This document shows positions 23,177 through 31,440 of a stretch of DNA of 33,500 nt, piece after piece. A program made the translations under genes and the position numbers. Source of the DNA: JBFXAN01 sp050184225 (GTDB taxonomy: Bacteria > Chloroflexota > Dehalococcoidia > CAUJGQ01); assembly GCA_050184225.1 (NCBI GenBank), contig JBFXAN010000064.1, forward strand, positions 1-33,500. The letters are read 5' to 3'. The notes below the pieces were generated by a model that ran no database searches, was not told where the DNA came from, and was given only the letters and a program-made list of their open reading frames with translations. Positions within the stretch are counted from its first letter, which is position 1, and every line of letters starts with the position of its first letter.

Positions 23177-24847
23177 CTATTTGTCCAGCCACCGGGTGAT
23201 CTGATAGCCGGTGGGCAGGTAGTCGTCGGATGTTCCCTTGATATAGCTATACCAGCCGTAGTGGTCCACCGTTGAGAGGAGCGGCAACAGGTTCGAGTAC
23301 TTCTGAGCGAGCATTCGCTCGAAGTCGTGCGAGAGCTTGTCGCGCTGGGCGGCATCGGTTGTTACATAGATCTTCTCGACCAGCGCATCGACCTCAGGAT
23401 CTTCGAGCGATGTGGAGTTCCAGAAGGTTCCCGAATCGGTCTTGGCGTACTGATAGCTGAGGAGGACGGACATCTGGATGTCGAAGTCGCCGGGCTTCGG
23501 ACCGCCACGCTGGAGATAGATATTCCGGACGACCGGGTTGACCCGCGTTTTGATGCCAACCTTTCCCAGATCCTCCGCCATCAACCGGCCGGAATCGACC
23601 CAACTCTGATTTTCGACCGGCACCATGAACTCAAATTCCTGATTGGGGTCGATGCCCGCCGCCTTGACGAGGTCGGCGGCCTTCTTTGGGTCATAGCTGA
23701 TGTATTGCTCGACGGCGTCGGGTCCGATGGCGTTACGGCCGAACGAACCTTCCGAGTAGTACCAGGTGCGCTTCGCATCGCCGAAGTAGACGACGTTGAT
23801 GATCCGGTCCACATCGATCGCCCGGTAGACCGCCTCGCGGGCGCGGATGTCCTTCCAGGGGTCGCGGTTGATGTTCATCACCATCGCCATGCCGCTGGGC
23901 GAAGGGACGTCCCTGATCGTGATCTTGTCGCCGAGATCCTGGGCAACGTTGTCCCGCTGCTTGATGTTGGTGAAGCTGATCGTCTCGATCTGGTTGGCGC
24001 GGAAGGCGGCCTCGATTGCGGCGTCGTCCGGCACAAAGGTCAGTTTGCGCTCGTCGAGATAGACGGTGTCGGCGTCGCGATAGCCGGCGAATTTCTTGAT
24101 CTCCTCGATGCTGCTCTGCGTGTGAGACTTGTACTCATACGGACCGCTGCCGACCGGGATCGACGTCTTGAGCGTCTGCTCGTCGAGCATCTCCTTCGGC
24201 ACGATCACCGGCGAGCCGACCTCGATGAAGAAGGCATAGGGCTTGTTGCCGTCGTAGCGGACGGTGAGCGGATCGATCGCGGTGATGCCCTTGAAATCCT
24301 TGCCCTGGAGATAGGCGCCGCCGCTTGCGGGCGGCTTGCGGAGAAACTCCACGGTCGCCGCGACATCTTCGGCGGTGACTTCTCGGCCGTTGGCCGGGGC
24401 GCGATTCTGAAACTTGCTCGGCTGCATCTTGACGATGGTCGTCACGTCGTCGGGCTGCTCGAAACTGGAGGCGAGCCTCAGGTCGAGCCGCTCCGAGGAT
24501 TTGATCGACTTCAGACTCCAGAGTTCGTCATAGTAGCCCCATGAGCGCCGGAACGTGTTCACATACGATGGGTCGGCGCCAGGGTGGAACGGCGAGAAGT
24601 GGGGCGCCTGCGTGATCGTCGCCTCACGCAACTGCCCCCCCGGTTTCGGCGTTTCCTGTTGCGCCGCCGCCGTGGTGGTGCCACTCGGCGGCGGCGCGCT
24701 GCCGGTCTGTGGTTCTGAGTCAGAATCACCGCCGCACGCTGCCAGGAACGCCGCCGCACCCACCGCTGCCAGGCTGGTGCGCAGGGCGGTCCGTCTTCCA
24801 AATCGGGTGCCCTGAACCAACATTCGCCGATGCTGTCCGGTTCGCAT
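23177..24847 (-). CDS. ABC transporter family 5 substrate-binding lipoprotein, third copy in operon order
   Basis: A protein of 556 residues. The N-terminus carries a Tat-like twin arginine (FGRRTALRTSL, 16-26) and a lipobox FLAAC with C38, so it is exported folded and anchored outside the membrane. The mature part has the SBP_bac_5 layout, with EDVAATVEFLRKPPA, AREAVYRAIDVDRIINVVYF and SGTFWNSTSLEDPEVDALV. It is a close paralogue of the two genes upstream: all share the PKPGGQ segment after the linker, the TITQAPHFSP and HPGADPS segments and the last residues WLDK. Family 5 proteins bind peptides, oligosaccharides or nickel complexes. A GGGAGGGG ribosome site precedes the ATG. It lies next to the permeases. 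Confidence 0.93.
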   Translation of the reverse strand: MRTGQHRRMLVQGTRFGRRTALRTSLAAVGAAAFLAACGGDSDSEPQTGSAPPPSGTTTAAAQQETPKPGGQLREATITQAPHFSPFHPGADPSYVNTFRRSWGYYDELWSLKSIKSSERLDLRLASSFEQPDDVTTIVKMQPSKFQNRAPANGREVTAEDVAATVEFLRKPPASGGAYLQGKDFKGITAIDPLTVRYDGNKPYAFFIEVGSPVIVPKEMLDEQTLKTSIPVGSGPYEYKSHTQSSIEEIKKFAGYRDADTVYLDERKLTFVPDDAAIEAAFRANQIETISFTNIKQRDNVAQDLGDKITIRDVPSPSGMAMVMNINRDPWKDIRAREAVYRAIDVDRIINVVYFGDAKRTWYYSEGSFGRNAIGPDAVEQYISYDPKKAADLVKAAGIDPNQEFEFMVPVENQSWVDSGRLMAEDLGKVGIKTRVNPVVRNIYLQRGGPKPGDFDIQMSVLLSYQYAKTDSGTFWNSTSLEDPEVDALVEKIYVTTDAAQRDKLSHDFERMLAQKYSNLLPLLSTVDHYGWYSYIKGTSDDYLPTGYQITRWLDK

Positions 24848-24968
24848 TGGTTACCCCTCCCGCGGTTCTGCCGACCGCGCTCTGCTCCGGGTGACCCTGC
24901 TTGTGGAACTGCCTCGTTCGATGACGCACTCTGTGCTGAATGGCCTCCCTTCTCCCTGAGATGAGGGT

Positions 24969-25001
24969 GGCGGGTGGGGCGAGAAACGCCCGACACCCGC
25001 C
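24969..25001 (-). terminator. Intercistronic stem-loop after the second binding-protein gene
   Basis: GGCGGGTG (24969-24976) with CACCCGCC (24994-25001) and GGGCG (24977-24981) with CGCCC (24987-24991) form a 13-bp stem with a 2-nt bulge and a 5-nt loop. It begins 12 nt past the stop codon of the second binding-protein gene. Without a T-run it is more likely an mRNA-stabilising or attenuating hairpin within the operon than a full terminator. Confidence 0.55.
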
Positions 25002-25013
25002 ATCAAGATCTGA

Positions 25014-26690
25014 CTATTTGTCCAACCAGCGGCCGAACTGCTGCCGGTAGGGCAGGTACTGGTTGTTGTACCCCTTCAGGTAGCTGTGCCAGCCGTAGTG
25101 ATTGATCGACGACAGGACCGGCACGAGATTGGAGTACTTGCGGGCGAGCATCCGCTCGAACTCATGCGAGAGCGGCTCGCGCGCCTTCGCGTCGGTAGTG
25201 GCGTAGATCTTGTCGACCATGGCATCGACTTCCGGGTCCTGGAGCGATGTCGAGTTCCAGAAGGTGCCGGATTCGGTCTGCGCGTACTGGTAGCTGAGGA
25301 GGACGGACATGGTGATGTCGAAGTCGCCGGGCTTCGGACCGGCCCGCTGGAGGTAGATGTTGCGGACGACCGGGTTGACCCGGACCTTGATGCCGGCCTT
25401 CTCGAGGTCTTCCGCCATCAGCCGACCGGAATCGACCCATTTCTGATCCTCGACCGGCACCATGAACTCGAACTCCTGGTTCGGGTCGATGCCCGCCGCT
25501 TTGACCAGGTCGGCCGCCTTCTTCGGGTCGTAGCTGATCAGGTCCTTGATCGGCTCCGGCCCGAGGGGATTGCGCGTAAAGCTACCCTTGGAGAAATACC
25601 AGGTGCGCTCGGCGTCGCCAAAATAGACGACATTGGCGACCCGATCGACGTCGATCGCGCGGTAGACCGCCTCGCGGGCACGGATATCGTTCCAGGGCGG
25701 CCGGTTGACGTTGAGGACGAGCGCCATGCCGCTGCTGGAGGGGATATCGGTGAGCGTGATCTTGCTGCCCAGATCCTTACCGACCTGATCGCGCTGCTTG
25801 ATGTTGTTGAACTCCATTGCGTCGATCTGGCCGGCGCGGAAGGCGGCTTCGATTGCCGCCTCATCCGGCACGAACGTCAGCTTGCGCTCGGCGATGTAGA
25901 CGTTGCCGGTGTTGCGATAGCCGTCGTACTTCTTGATCTCCTCGATGCTGCCCTGGGTGTGGGTCTTGTATTCGAAGGGACCACTGCCCACCGGGATCGA
26001 CGTTTTGAGCGTCTGCTCGTCGAGCATCTCCTTGGGCACGATCACCGGCGAAGCAACTTCCAGGAAGAAGGCGTATGGGTTGTTGCCTTCGTAGCGGATC
26101 GTGAGCGGGTCGACGGCGGTGGCGCCCTTGAAGTCCTTGCCCTGGAGGTAGGCGCCGCCGCTCGCCGGCGGCTTGCGGAGAAATTCGACCGCCGCCGCGA
26201 CATCTTCGGCGGTGACATCGCGGCCGTTCGCGGGCGCGCGATTCTGGAACTTGCTCGGCGGCATCTTGACGATCGTGGTGACATCGTCGGGCTGTTCGAG
26301 GCTCGACGCGAGCATCAGGTCGAGCTTGTCCGCGTCCTTGATGTCCTTGAGCGCCCAGAGCCGGTCGTAGTAGCCCCACTCCCGGCGAAAGAAGTTGACG
26401 TAGGATGGGTCGGCGCCGGGGTGGTAGGGAGAGAAGTGGGGCGCCTGGGTGATCGTTGCCTCACGCAACTGTCCCCCTGGCTTCGGCGTTCCTTCCTCTG
26501 CGGCTGCCGTGGCGCCCGTGGACAGGGCGCTACCGCCACTCGACTGTGACCCTGTCTGCGTGTCACTGTCGCCGCCACACGCGGCGAGGAAGGCCGCCGA
26601 TCCTGCTGCGACGAGGGCAGAGCGGAGCACGACCCGCCGGCCGTAGCGCCCATCTTGTCCCCAGTGTCGCGTCTGCTTGCCAATCGTCAC
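25014..26690 (-). CDS. ABC transporter family 5 substrate-binding lipoprotein, second copy in operon order
   Basis: With the chosen start this is 558 residues. Twin arginine YGRRVVLRSAL (16-26) and lipobox FLAAC (C38) align position by position with the downstream paralogue. The start is the GTG at 26690, because GGGGGA lies about 6 nt before it and the resulting leader matches the paralogue in length; the ATGs at 26714 and 26726 have no ribosome site and would add an unmatched extension. The mature part has the family 5 fold with EDVAAAVEFLRKPPA, AREAVYRAIDVDRVANVVYF and SGTFWNSTSLQDPEVDAMV. It is the closest paralogue of the next gene, suggesting a recent tandem duplication followed by divergence of the binding pocket. 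Confidence 0.92.
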   Translation of the reverse strand: MTIGKQTRHWGQDGRYGRRVVLRSALVAAGSAAFLAACGGDSDTQTGSQSSGGSALSTGATAAAEEGTPKPGGQLREATITQAPHFSPYHPGADPSYVNFFRREWGYYDRLWALKDIKDADKLDLMLASSLEQPDDVTTIVKMPPSKFQNRAPANGRDVTAEDVAAAVEFLRKPPASGGAYLQGKDFKGATAVDPLTIRYEGNNPYAFFLEVASPVIVPKEMLDEQTLKTSIPVGSGPFEYKTHTQGSIEEIKKYDGYRNTGNVYIAERKLTFVPDEAAIEAAFRAGQIDAMEFNNIKQRDQVGKDLGSKITLTDIPSSSGMALVLNVNRPPWNDIRAREAVYRAIDVDRVANVVYFGDAERTWYFSKGSFTRNPLGPEPIKDLISYDPKKAADLVKAAGIDPNQEFEFMVPVEDQKWVDSGRLMAEDLEKAGIKVRVNPVVRNIYLQRAGPKPGDFDITMSVLLSYQYAQTESGTFWNSTSLQDPEVDAMVDKIYATTDAKAREPLSHEFERMLARKYSNLVPVLSSINHYGWHSYLKGYNNQYLPYRQQFGRWLDK

Positions 26691-26758
26691 GAATGATCCC
26701 CCTCTGGCGGCCATGCGGCCGCGCATGTGATTCCGATGAAAACTCTGCCGTGCCGCGT

Positions 26759-26775
26759 GCCGGGGCCAGCCCGGC
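26759..26775 (-). terminator. Small stem-loop between the first and second binding-protein genes
   Basis: GCCGGG (26759-26764) and CCCGGC (26770-26775) form a perfect 6-bp hairpin with a 5-nt loop in the 166-nt gap. No T-run follows. It is weak evidence for an intercistronic hairpin matching the one at 24969-25001. Confidence 0.3.
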
Positions 26776-26856
26776 AGCGACTCCCGCGGTTTGCCAGCTC
26801 GATGGTGGACACACCGGTGGCCGGCGATCGCGGGCGGCGCTGATATCGCTGCTTCA

Positions 26857-28548
26857 TTACTTGTCGAGCCAGAGTCCCTTCTGATACCAGGCCGGCTGGT
26901 ACGCGGGATCGAAGCCCTTCAGGTACGAATACCAGGCGTAGTGCCAGTTGCCGCTCATGATCGGGATGAGGTTCGAGTACTTGCGTGCGAGCATCGTCTC
27001 GAAGTCATGCGAGAGCTTCTCACGCTGCGCCGGATCGATCGTCTCTTGAACGCGGGTGACGAGCGCGTCGACCTCCGGATCCTGAAGCGACGTCGAGTTC
27101 CAGAAGGTGCCGGAGTCGGTCTGCGCGTACTGATAGTCGAGCAGGACCGACATGCTGATCTCGAAGTCGCCCGGCTTGGGGCCGGCGCGCTGGAGATAGA
27201 TGTTGCGGACGACCGGATTGAGTCGCGTCTTCAGCCCGACGGCGGCCAGGTCTTCGGCCATTAAGCGACCGGAGTCGACCCAGGTCTGCGCCTCGACCGG
27301 CAGCATGAACTCATATTCTTTGTTCAGGTCGATGCCGGAGGCCTTGAGCAGATCGGACGCCTTCTTCGGATCATAGCCGATCAGGTCTTTGACCGGGTCC
27401 GGTCCGAGCGGGAAACGGGTGGTCCGCGCCTTGGAGAAGTACCAGGTACGCTCGCCATCGCCGAAGAAGACGACATTGATCACCCGATCGACATCGATCG
27501 CGCGGTAGACGGCTTCGCGTACGCGGATATCGTTCCAGGGCGGGCGATTGATGTTGAGCACGAGGGCCATACCGCTGGTCGAAGGGTTGGTCTTGACGAC
27601 GATCTTGTTGCCGAGGTCTTTCTCGAGCTGATCCTTCGCCTTGATGCTCGTGATGCCCTCGTAGTTGAGCATGTCGAGCTGGCCGGAGCGGAAGGCCGCC
27701 TCCATCGCGGCGATGTCCGGCACGAACGTGAGCTTGCGATCGGTGATGTACGGGAGTGACTTGTCGCGGAAGCCGTCGAACTTGGTGACTTCCTCGGTGC
27801 TGCCCTGGGTGTGTGACTTGTACTGATAGGGGCCGGTGCCGATCGGCGGCGTCTGCTTGAGGGTTTGCTCGTCCAGCATCTCGCGCGGGGCGATCACACG
27901 TTCGCCGCCGCCCTCTTCGAAGAAGAACGCGCGCGGGCCGAACGTCTCGAAGCGGACGGTCTGCGTATCGACGGCGGTAACCGACTTGAGGTCCTTGCCG
28001 GATTGGATGAACGACCCACCGGACGCGGGCGGTTTCTTGAGGAACTCGACCATCGCCACCACATCCTCGGCGACGAGGTCGCGGCCGTTGGCGGGCGCGC
28101 GGTTGTGGAACTTGGCGGGGTGCAACTTGGCGACGACGGTGGTGGGATCGACCTGCTCGAAGCTGGCCGCCTCGCGGAGGTTCATGATGTCGCCGGAAAG
28201 CTCGGCGGTCTTGAATCCCCAGAGCGGTTCATAGTAGCCGAAGTCACGCCGCCAGAAGTTGACGATCGACGGGTCGGCACCCGGGTGATACGGACTGAAG
28301 TGCGGCGCCTGCGTGATCGTGGCGAGGCGGTATTGACCGCCCGGCTTCGGAGTTTCCTGTGCTGCTGCCGCGGTTGTGCCACTGGCGCTGGTCGCGGCCT
28401 GACCGGCGCTCCCGCCCTCTGAGCTCGAGTCATCATCACCACCACAGGCGGCGATGAACGCCGATGCGCCGGCCGCCGCACCGACGCGCAGGACCGCGCG
28501 CCGGCCAACGCGTGGCCTGGTGACCCGGTTCCAATATCCTTCCCGCAT
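26857..28548 (-). CDS. ABC transporter family 5 substrate-binding lipoprotein, first gene of the operon
   Basis: A protein of 563 residues. Twin arginine VGRRAVLRVGA (14-24) and lipobox FIAAC (C35) show Tat-type lipoprotein export. A Ser/Thr/Ala linker precedes the family 5 domain, which shares TITQAPHFSPYHPGADPS, AREAVYRAIDVDRVINVVFF-like (here VREAVY) and SGTFWNSTSLQDPEVDALV with its two downstream paralogues, but it differs in several loops (for example FEEGGGERVIAPREMLDEQ), so it is the most diverged copy and may bind a different ligand. The ATG has GGAGG 4 nt upstream. The promoter at 28591-28647 carries LacI-like operators, which suggests control by sugar. Confidence 0.92.
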   Translation of the reverse strand: MREGYWNRVTRPRVGRRAVLRVGAAAGASAFIAACGGDDDSSSEGGSAGQAATSASGTTAAAAQETPKPGGQYRLATITQAPHFSPYHPGADPSIVNFWRRDFGYYEPLWGFKTAELSGDIMNLREAASFEQVDPTTVVAKLHPAKFHNRAPANGRDLVAEDVVAMVEFLKKPPASGGSFIQSGKDLKSVTAVDTQTVRFETFGPRAFFFEEGGGERVIAPREMLDEQTLKQTPPIGTGPYQYKSHTQGSTEEVTKFDGFRDKSLPYITDRKLTFVPDIAAMEAAFRSGQLDMLNYEGITSIKAKDQLEKDLGNKIVVKTNPSTSGMALVLNINRPPWNDIRVREAVYRAIDVDRVINVVFFGDGERTWYFSKARTTRFPLGPDPVKDLIGYDPKKASDLLKASGIDLNKEYEFMLPVEAQTWVDSGRLMAEDLAAVGLKTRLNPVVRNIYLQRAGPKPGDFEISMSVLLDYQYAQTDSGTFWNSTSLQDPEVDALVTRVQETIDPAQREKLSHDFETMLARKYSNLIPIMSGNWHYAWYSYLKGFDPAYQPAWYQKGLWLDK

Positions 28549-28590
28549 CTCTCCTCCCCCTTGTCTTCCTCCATCCGCCGACGGTTTCAT

Positions 28591-28647
28591 GTAACCGTTT
28601 ACGACAACGGATGAACCTTTCATACGAGTAACGTTTCTGGAAGTCAA
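28591..28647 (-). promoter_or_regulatory. Sigma-70 promoter with LacI-family-like operators for the transporter operon
   Basis: On the minus strand TTGACT (28642-28647) is followed after exactly 17 nt by TATGAA (28619-28624), a good promoter. An AGAAACGTTACT near-palindrome (28627-28638, core AACGTT) lies inside the spacer, and GTAAACGGTTAC (28591-28602) lies about 10-20 nt after the expected start of transcription. Central CG with flanking AA/TT in 12-14 nt near-palindromes is typical of LacI/GalR-family operators, close to GTAAACGGTTACA-type sites. Two operators blocking polymerase at the spacer and just downstream fit repression. No regulator gene is in the window. Confidence 0.6.
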
Positions 28648-28685
28648 GCCGGATGCATGCCGCCGTGGCGCCGACGGGAATGCGT

Positions 28686-28748
28686 CACCGCCACGGCGCC
28701 AAGGCGCCAAGGGTGATTTTGACCTGGTGTCTTGGCGCCGTGGCGGTG
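28686..28748. repeat. Inverted-pair element, CACCGCCACGGCGCCAAG family
   Basis: CACCGCCACGGCGCCAAG (28686-28703) and its perfect 18-nt reverse complement (28731-28748) are separated by 27 nt. The unit CGCCAAGG is repeated next to the left arm. A related single copy, CACCACGAAGACACCAAGG, is at 29799-29817. The element lies directly after the LLM gene's stop codon at 28760 and upstream of the transporter promoter, where it could serve as terminator. Confidence 0.9.
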
Positions 28749-28759
28749 AGCATCATGGG

Positions 28760-29710
28760 TCAGGCGACGGCGACGCCGCGGAAGCGAGGGAGGACGGTAT
28801 TGGAGAAGAGCTCGGCGGGGGTGCGGGTGTCGCGGCCGAAGAACTCGATGATGAAGTGGGTGCAGCCGAGGTCGATGTGGCGCTGGATCGCCTCGGCGAC
28901 CATCTCCGGGGTGCCGGCGATCGCGAGCGGGCCGCGGACATCGCCCATGTGGCCGCCGAAGATCTTGCCCGCGCGTTCGAGCATCGGCTCGACCTCATCC
29001 TGCTTCTCGGTGATCAGGACGAGCGTCTGCTGCGAGATCTGCACCTGCGCCGGGTCACGGCCGACGGACTCGCAGTGGCGGCGGAGCACGTCGACCTTGC
29101 GGGCGAGGTTGCTCTGTTGACCGGCGGAGTTGTTCCAGATATCGGCGAAGCGGGCGGCGACCTTCATCGTCACCTGCTCGCCGCCGCCGCCGATCAGGAG
29201 CTTGGGCCGCGTCTCCGGCACGGGCGTGATCGTCAGGTCTTCGACCTGGAAGTATTTGCCCTGGACGGTGAGGTTCGGCTCGACCCAGGAGCGGGTCATG
29301 ATCTCGGCGGCTTCGCCGAGCGCGCGCACGCGGTCGCGGCCATCGGGGAAGGGATAGCCGAAGTCGGTGAACTCCTTCTTGAACCAGCCGGCGCCGATGC
29401 CGGGGACGACGCGCCCGCCGGTGATCTGGGCGAGTGTCGCCACGACCTTGGCCAGATAGGCGGGGTTGCGGAAGCCGGGCGGCGAGACGAGCGTGCCCAA
29501 CTCGACCCGTTCGGTGATCGAGGCGACGGCGGCGATCGTCGTCCATGCCTCGAGGATCGGGATCTCGGCGCGGGGAACGCCGTAGAGGTGGTCGTTCAGC
29601 CAGAGGGAGTCGAAGCCCATCTGCTCGAACGTCAGGGCGGCCGATTTTGTCTCTTCCCAGGTGCGCGAGATCTGGGGCAGGTTGACACCGAAGTGGATGG
29701 ACTCAGACAC
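28760..29710 (-). CDS. LLM-class F420-dependent oxidoreductase
   Basis: A protein of 316 residues of the bacterial luciferase-like fold. HFGVNLPQ (6-13), GFDSLWLNDHLYG (32-44), LGTLVSPPGFRNPAYLAKVV (71-90), GGRVVPGIGAGWFKKEF (98-114) and RPKLLIGGGGE are the usual strand and cofactor-loop motifs of the F420-dependent subgroup; FMN-dependent members are a possible alternative. It would transfer hydride from F420H2 to an unknown substrate. The start is GTG 29710, 6 nt after a perfect AGGAGG; a longer open frame upstream has no ribosome site. The gene precedes the transporter operon but is separated from it by an inverted repeat and a promoter. Confidence 0.9.
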   Translation of the reverse strand: MSESIHFGVNLPQISRTWEETKSAALTFEQMGFDSLWLNDHLYGVPRAEIPILEAWTTIAAVASITERVELGTLVSPPGFRNPAYLAKVVATLAQITGGRVVPGIGAGWFKKEFTDFGYPFPDGRDRVRALGEAAEIMTRSWVEPNLTVQGKYFQVEDLTITPVPETRPKLLIGGGGEQVTMKVAARFADIWNNSAGQQSNLARKVDVLRRHCESVGRDPAQVQISQQTLVLITEKQDEVEPMLERAGKIFGGHMGDVRGPLAIAGTPEMVAEAIQRHIDLGCTHFIIEFFGRDTRTPAELFSNTVLPRFRGVAVA

Positions 29711-29798
29711 GTTCTTCCTCCTGGTTGCGCTGCAATCGTGGGCTGACGGCGGCTCCAACCATACCATCCGCGCCGACGCACCGTTAGCCCGCATCGTT

Positions 29799-29827
29799 CA
29801 CCACGAAGACACCAAGGCGCCAGGGCG
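29799..29827. repeat. Single copy of the ACGAAG/CGCCAAGG repeat family
   Basis: CACCACGAAGACACCAAGG followed by CGCCAGGGCG is related to the arms at 28686-28748 and lies in the divergent gap between the LLM and M48 genes. CGTTC and GAACG flank it (29795-29799 and about 29826-29830). Confidence 0.6.
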
Positions 29828-29831
29828 AACG

Positions 29832-29837
29832 TACACT
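29832..29837 (+). promoter_or_regulatory. -10 box for a possibly leaderless M48 transcript
   Basis: TACACT lies exactly 9 nt before the ATG at 29847, as for the boxes at 7150 and 11075. A GGAGAGG sequence also lies in the 9 nt, so a short-leader or leadered transcript remains possible. Confidence 0.4.
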
Positions 29838-29846
29838 GGAGAGGTG

Positions 29847-31022
29847 ATGGCAGATACGGAAACGACAGGGACGGAGCGCGACCAGAAGCCGGACGAAATC
29901 GAGCGGGCACGGCGCTATGAGCGGGGCTCGCTCTGGCTACGGCTGGTCAACGCCGGCACGATTGCCGTGGCGCTGGTGGTCTTTCTGCTGAGCGGAGCAT
30001 CGGTGTGGTTGCGCGATGCGGTTGCGGATGTCAGCGGGAATGTGTGGCTTCAGGTGGCGCTGTTCACGGCGATCCTGGTCACGGTCTGGAGCGTGGCGAC
30101 GCCGCCCTGGGAGTACATCACGGGCTTTCGGCGGGAGCACCGCTATGGGCTTTCGACTCAGACTATGGGCAACTGGCTGGCGGATCAGGCGAAGGGGTTC
30201 GTGCTCTCGTTGGTGCTGACCATCGTCGTGCTGGAGGGCGCGTATCTGCTGCTGCGGGAGGCGGGCGGTGCGTGGTGGCTGTGGGCGGCGGGCGGGATGG
30301 TGCTGCTCAGCGTTGTGTTCACGATCCTGGGTCCGGTGCTGTTCATCCCGCTGTTCTACAAGCTGCAGCGGATCGAGGATGCGTCGCTGACGGAGCGACT
30401 GACGCGGATCGCCGAGCGGGAGGGGGCGCAGGTGATCGGCGTCTACCGGATGGGGATGAGCGCGAAGACGCGCAAGGCGAACGCGATGGTGGCGGGGCTG
30501 GGGCGGACGCAGCGGATCATCCTGGGCGACACGCTGATGGACGGCTTTCCGGCGGACGAGATCGACGTGGTCGTCGCGCACGAGGTGGCGCACTACCGGC
30601 ACCGCGACCTGTGGAAGGGGATCGGCGTCAGCGCGGCGATCACGTTGGTGGGGCTGTTCATTGCCTCGCGGGTGCTCGATACGCTGGCGGATCGGGGGCC
30701 ACTTAAAGGTCCGGCAGACCTGGCCGCGCTGCCGCTGTTGCTGCTGACGTTCGGCGTCTACGGGCTGGTGACACTGCCGTTGGGGAACACGTATTCGCGG
30801 TGGCGGGAGTCGCTGGCCGATCGGGCGGCGTTGCGAGCGACGGGGCTGGTGGAGGCGTTCATCAGGGCGATGCGACGGCTGGCGATGCTCAATCTGTCGA
30901 ATCCGACGCCGCATCCGCTCGTGGAGACGATCTTCTATTCGCATCCGTCGATCGCGCGGCGGATCGCGATGGCGGAGCGTTTCGATGCGCGGTCCGATGT
31001 TCGTACATTAGGCACCGACTGA
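29847..31022 (+). CDS. M48 family membrane metalloprotease (Ste24/CaaX protease type)
   Basis: A protein of 391 residues. An N-terminal M48_N-like region has helices at about 34-54, 68-84, 117-137 and 145-168 and the LSTQTMGNWLADQAKG loop (102-117) typical of Ste24-type proteases. The zinc motif is AHEVAHYRHRD (244-254), with H245, E246 and H249, and the third ligand is E321 in SRWRESLADRAAL, with D325. Two more helices lie at about 259-276 and 295-312. It would cleave membrane-bound or misfolded proteins at the cytoplasmic face. Ste24-like M48 proteins in bacteria have no prenylated substrates, so the true target is unknown. Confidence 0.92.
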   Translation: MADTETTGTERDQKPDEIERARRYERGSLWLRLVNAGTIAVALVVFLLSGASVWLRDAVADVSGNVWLQVALFTAILVTVWSVATPPWEYITGFRREHRYGLSTQTMGNWLADQAKGFVLSLVLTIVVLEGAYLLLREAGGAWWLWAAGGMVLLSVVFTILGPVLFIPLFYKLQRIEDASLTERLTRIAEREGAQVIGVYRMGMSAKTRKANAMVAGLGRTQRIILGDTLMDGFPADEIDVVVAHEVAHYRHRDLWKGIGVSAAITLVGLFIASRVLDTLADRGPLKGPADLAALPLLLLTFGVYGLVTLPLGNTYSRWRESLADRAALRATGLVEAFIRAMRRLAMLNLSNPTPHPLVETIFYSHPSIARRIAMAERFDARSDVRTLGTD

Positions 31023-31112
31023 ACTGAAAACAAGACGATAGACTCTGGAAGACTTGATGCTGGCAGGCGCGGACCTTGGGGCAACCGGCACGTCGTCGCA
31101 GAGGAGGATGCA

Positions 31113-31397
31113 ATGACCCTGGCAGAGCGAACCATCTCGAAGGACCGACGTGGCGTAGCGCCACCGATTAGCTCGCTGACTCGGGACTTCCTCGACTGGG
31201 TCGCCGGCGGACCCAAAACGTACGCTGACGCGATGGAGGCATGGCGGACCAGCTGCCCGCGGCTGACGATCTGGGAAGATGCGCTCGGCGACGGCCTGAT
31301 CTCCTTGAAGCACGAGCCTGGTATGACGATGGGGGAGACACGGGTGGTGATCACGGCGCGTGGGCAGCGGGCACTGGGCGAGGTCCAGACACAGTAA
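31113..31397 (+). CDS. Small unknown soluble protein (94 aa)
   Basis: The protein reads ISSLTRDFLDWVAGGPKTYA, then DAMEAWRTSCPRLTIWEDAL and GLISLKHEPGMTMGETRVVI to a helical end. The pattern helix, helix, then a beta-wing and GQRAL resembles a winged-helix-type short protein, but no DNA-binding family can be named. It has a strong ribosome site (GAGGAGG) 6 nt before the ATG, 90 nt after the protease gene. It is convergent with the cytochrome assembly gene, and normal codon use supports it being real. Confidence 0.75.
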   Translation: MTLAERTISKDRRGVAPPISSLTRDFLDWVAGGPKTYADAMEAWRTSCPRLTIWEDALGDGLISLKHEPGMTMGETRVVITARGQRALGEVQTQ

Positions 31398-31440
31398 GGG
31401 TACTAGCCCCAACAGCCGGTACGACCTGCCTTCGCCACAT

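Noticed and set aside
25086..26549. Long open frame antisense to the second binding-protein gene, and similar ones at 23327-24544 and 8581-9840
   Set aside because: They are composition shadows with no domain-like pattern, opposite genes with unmistakable family motifs.
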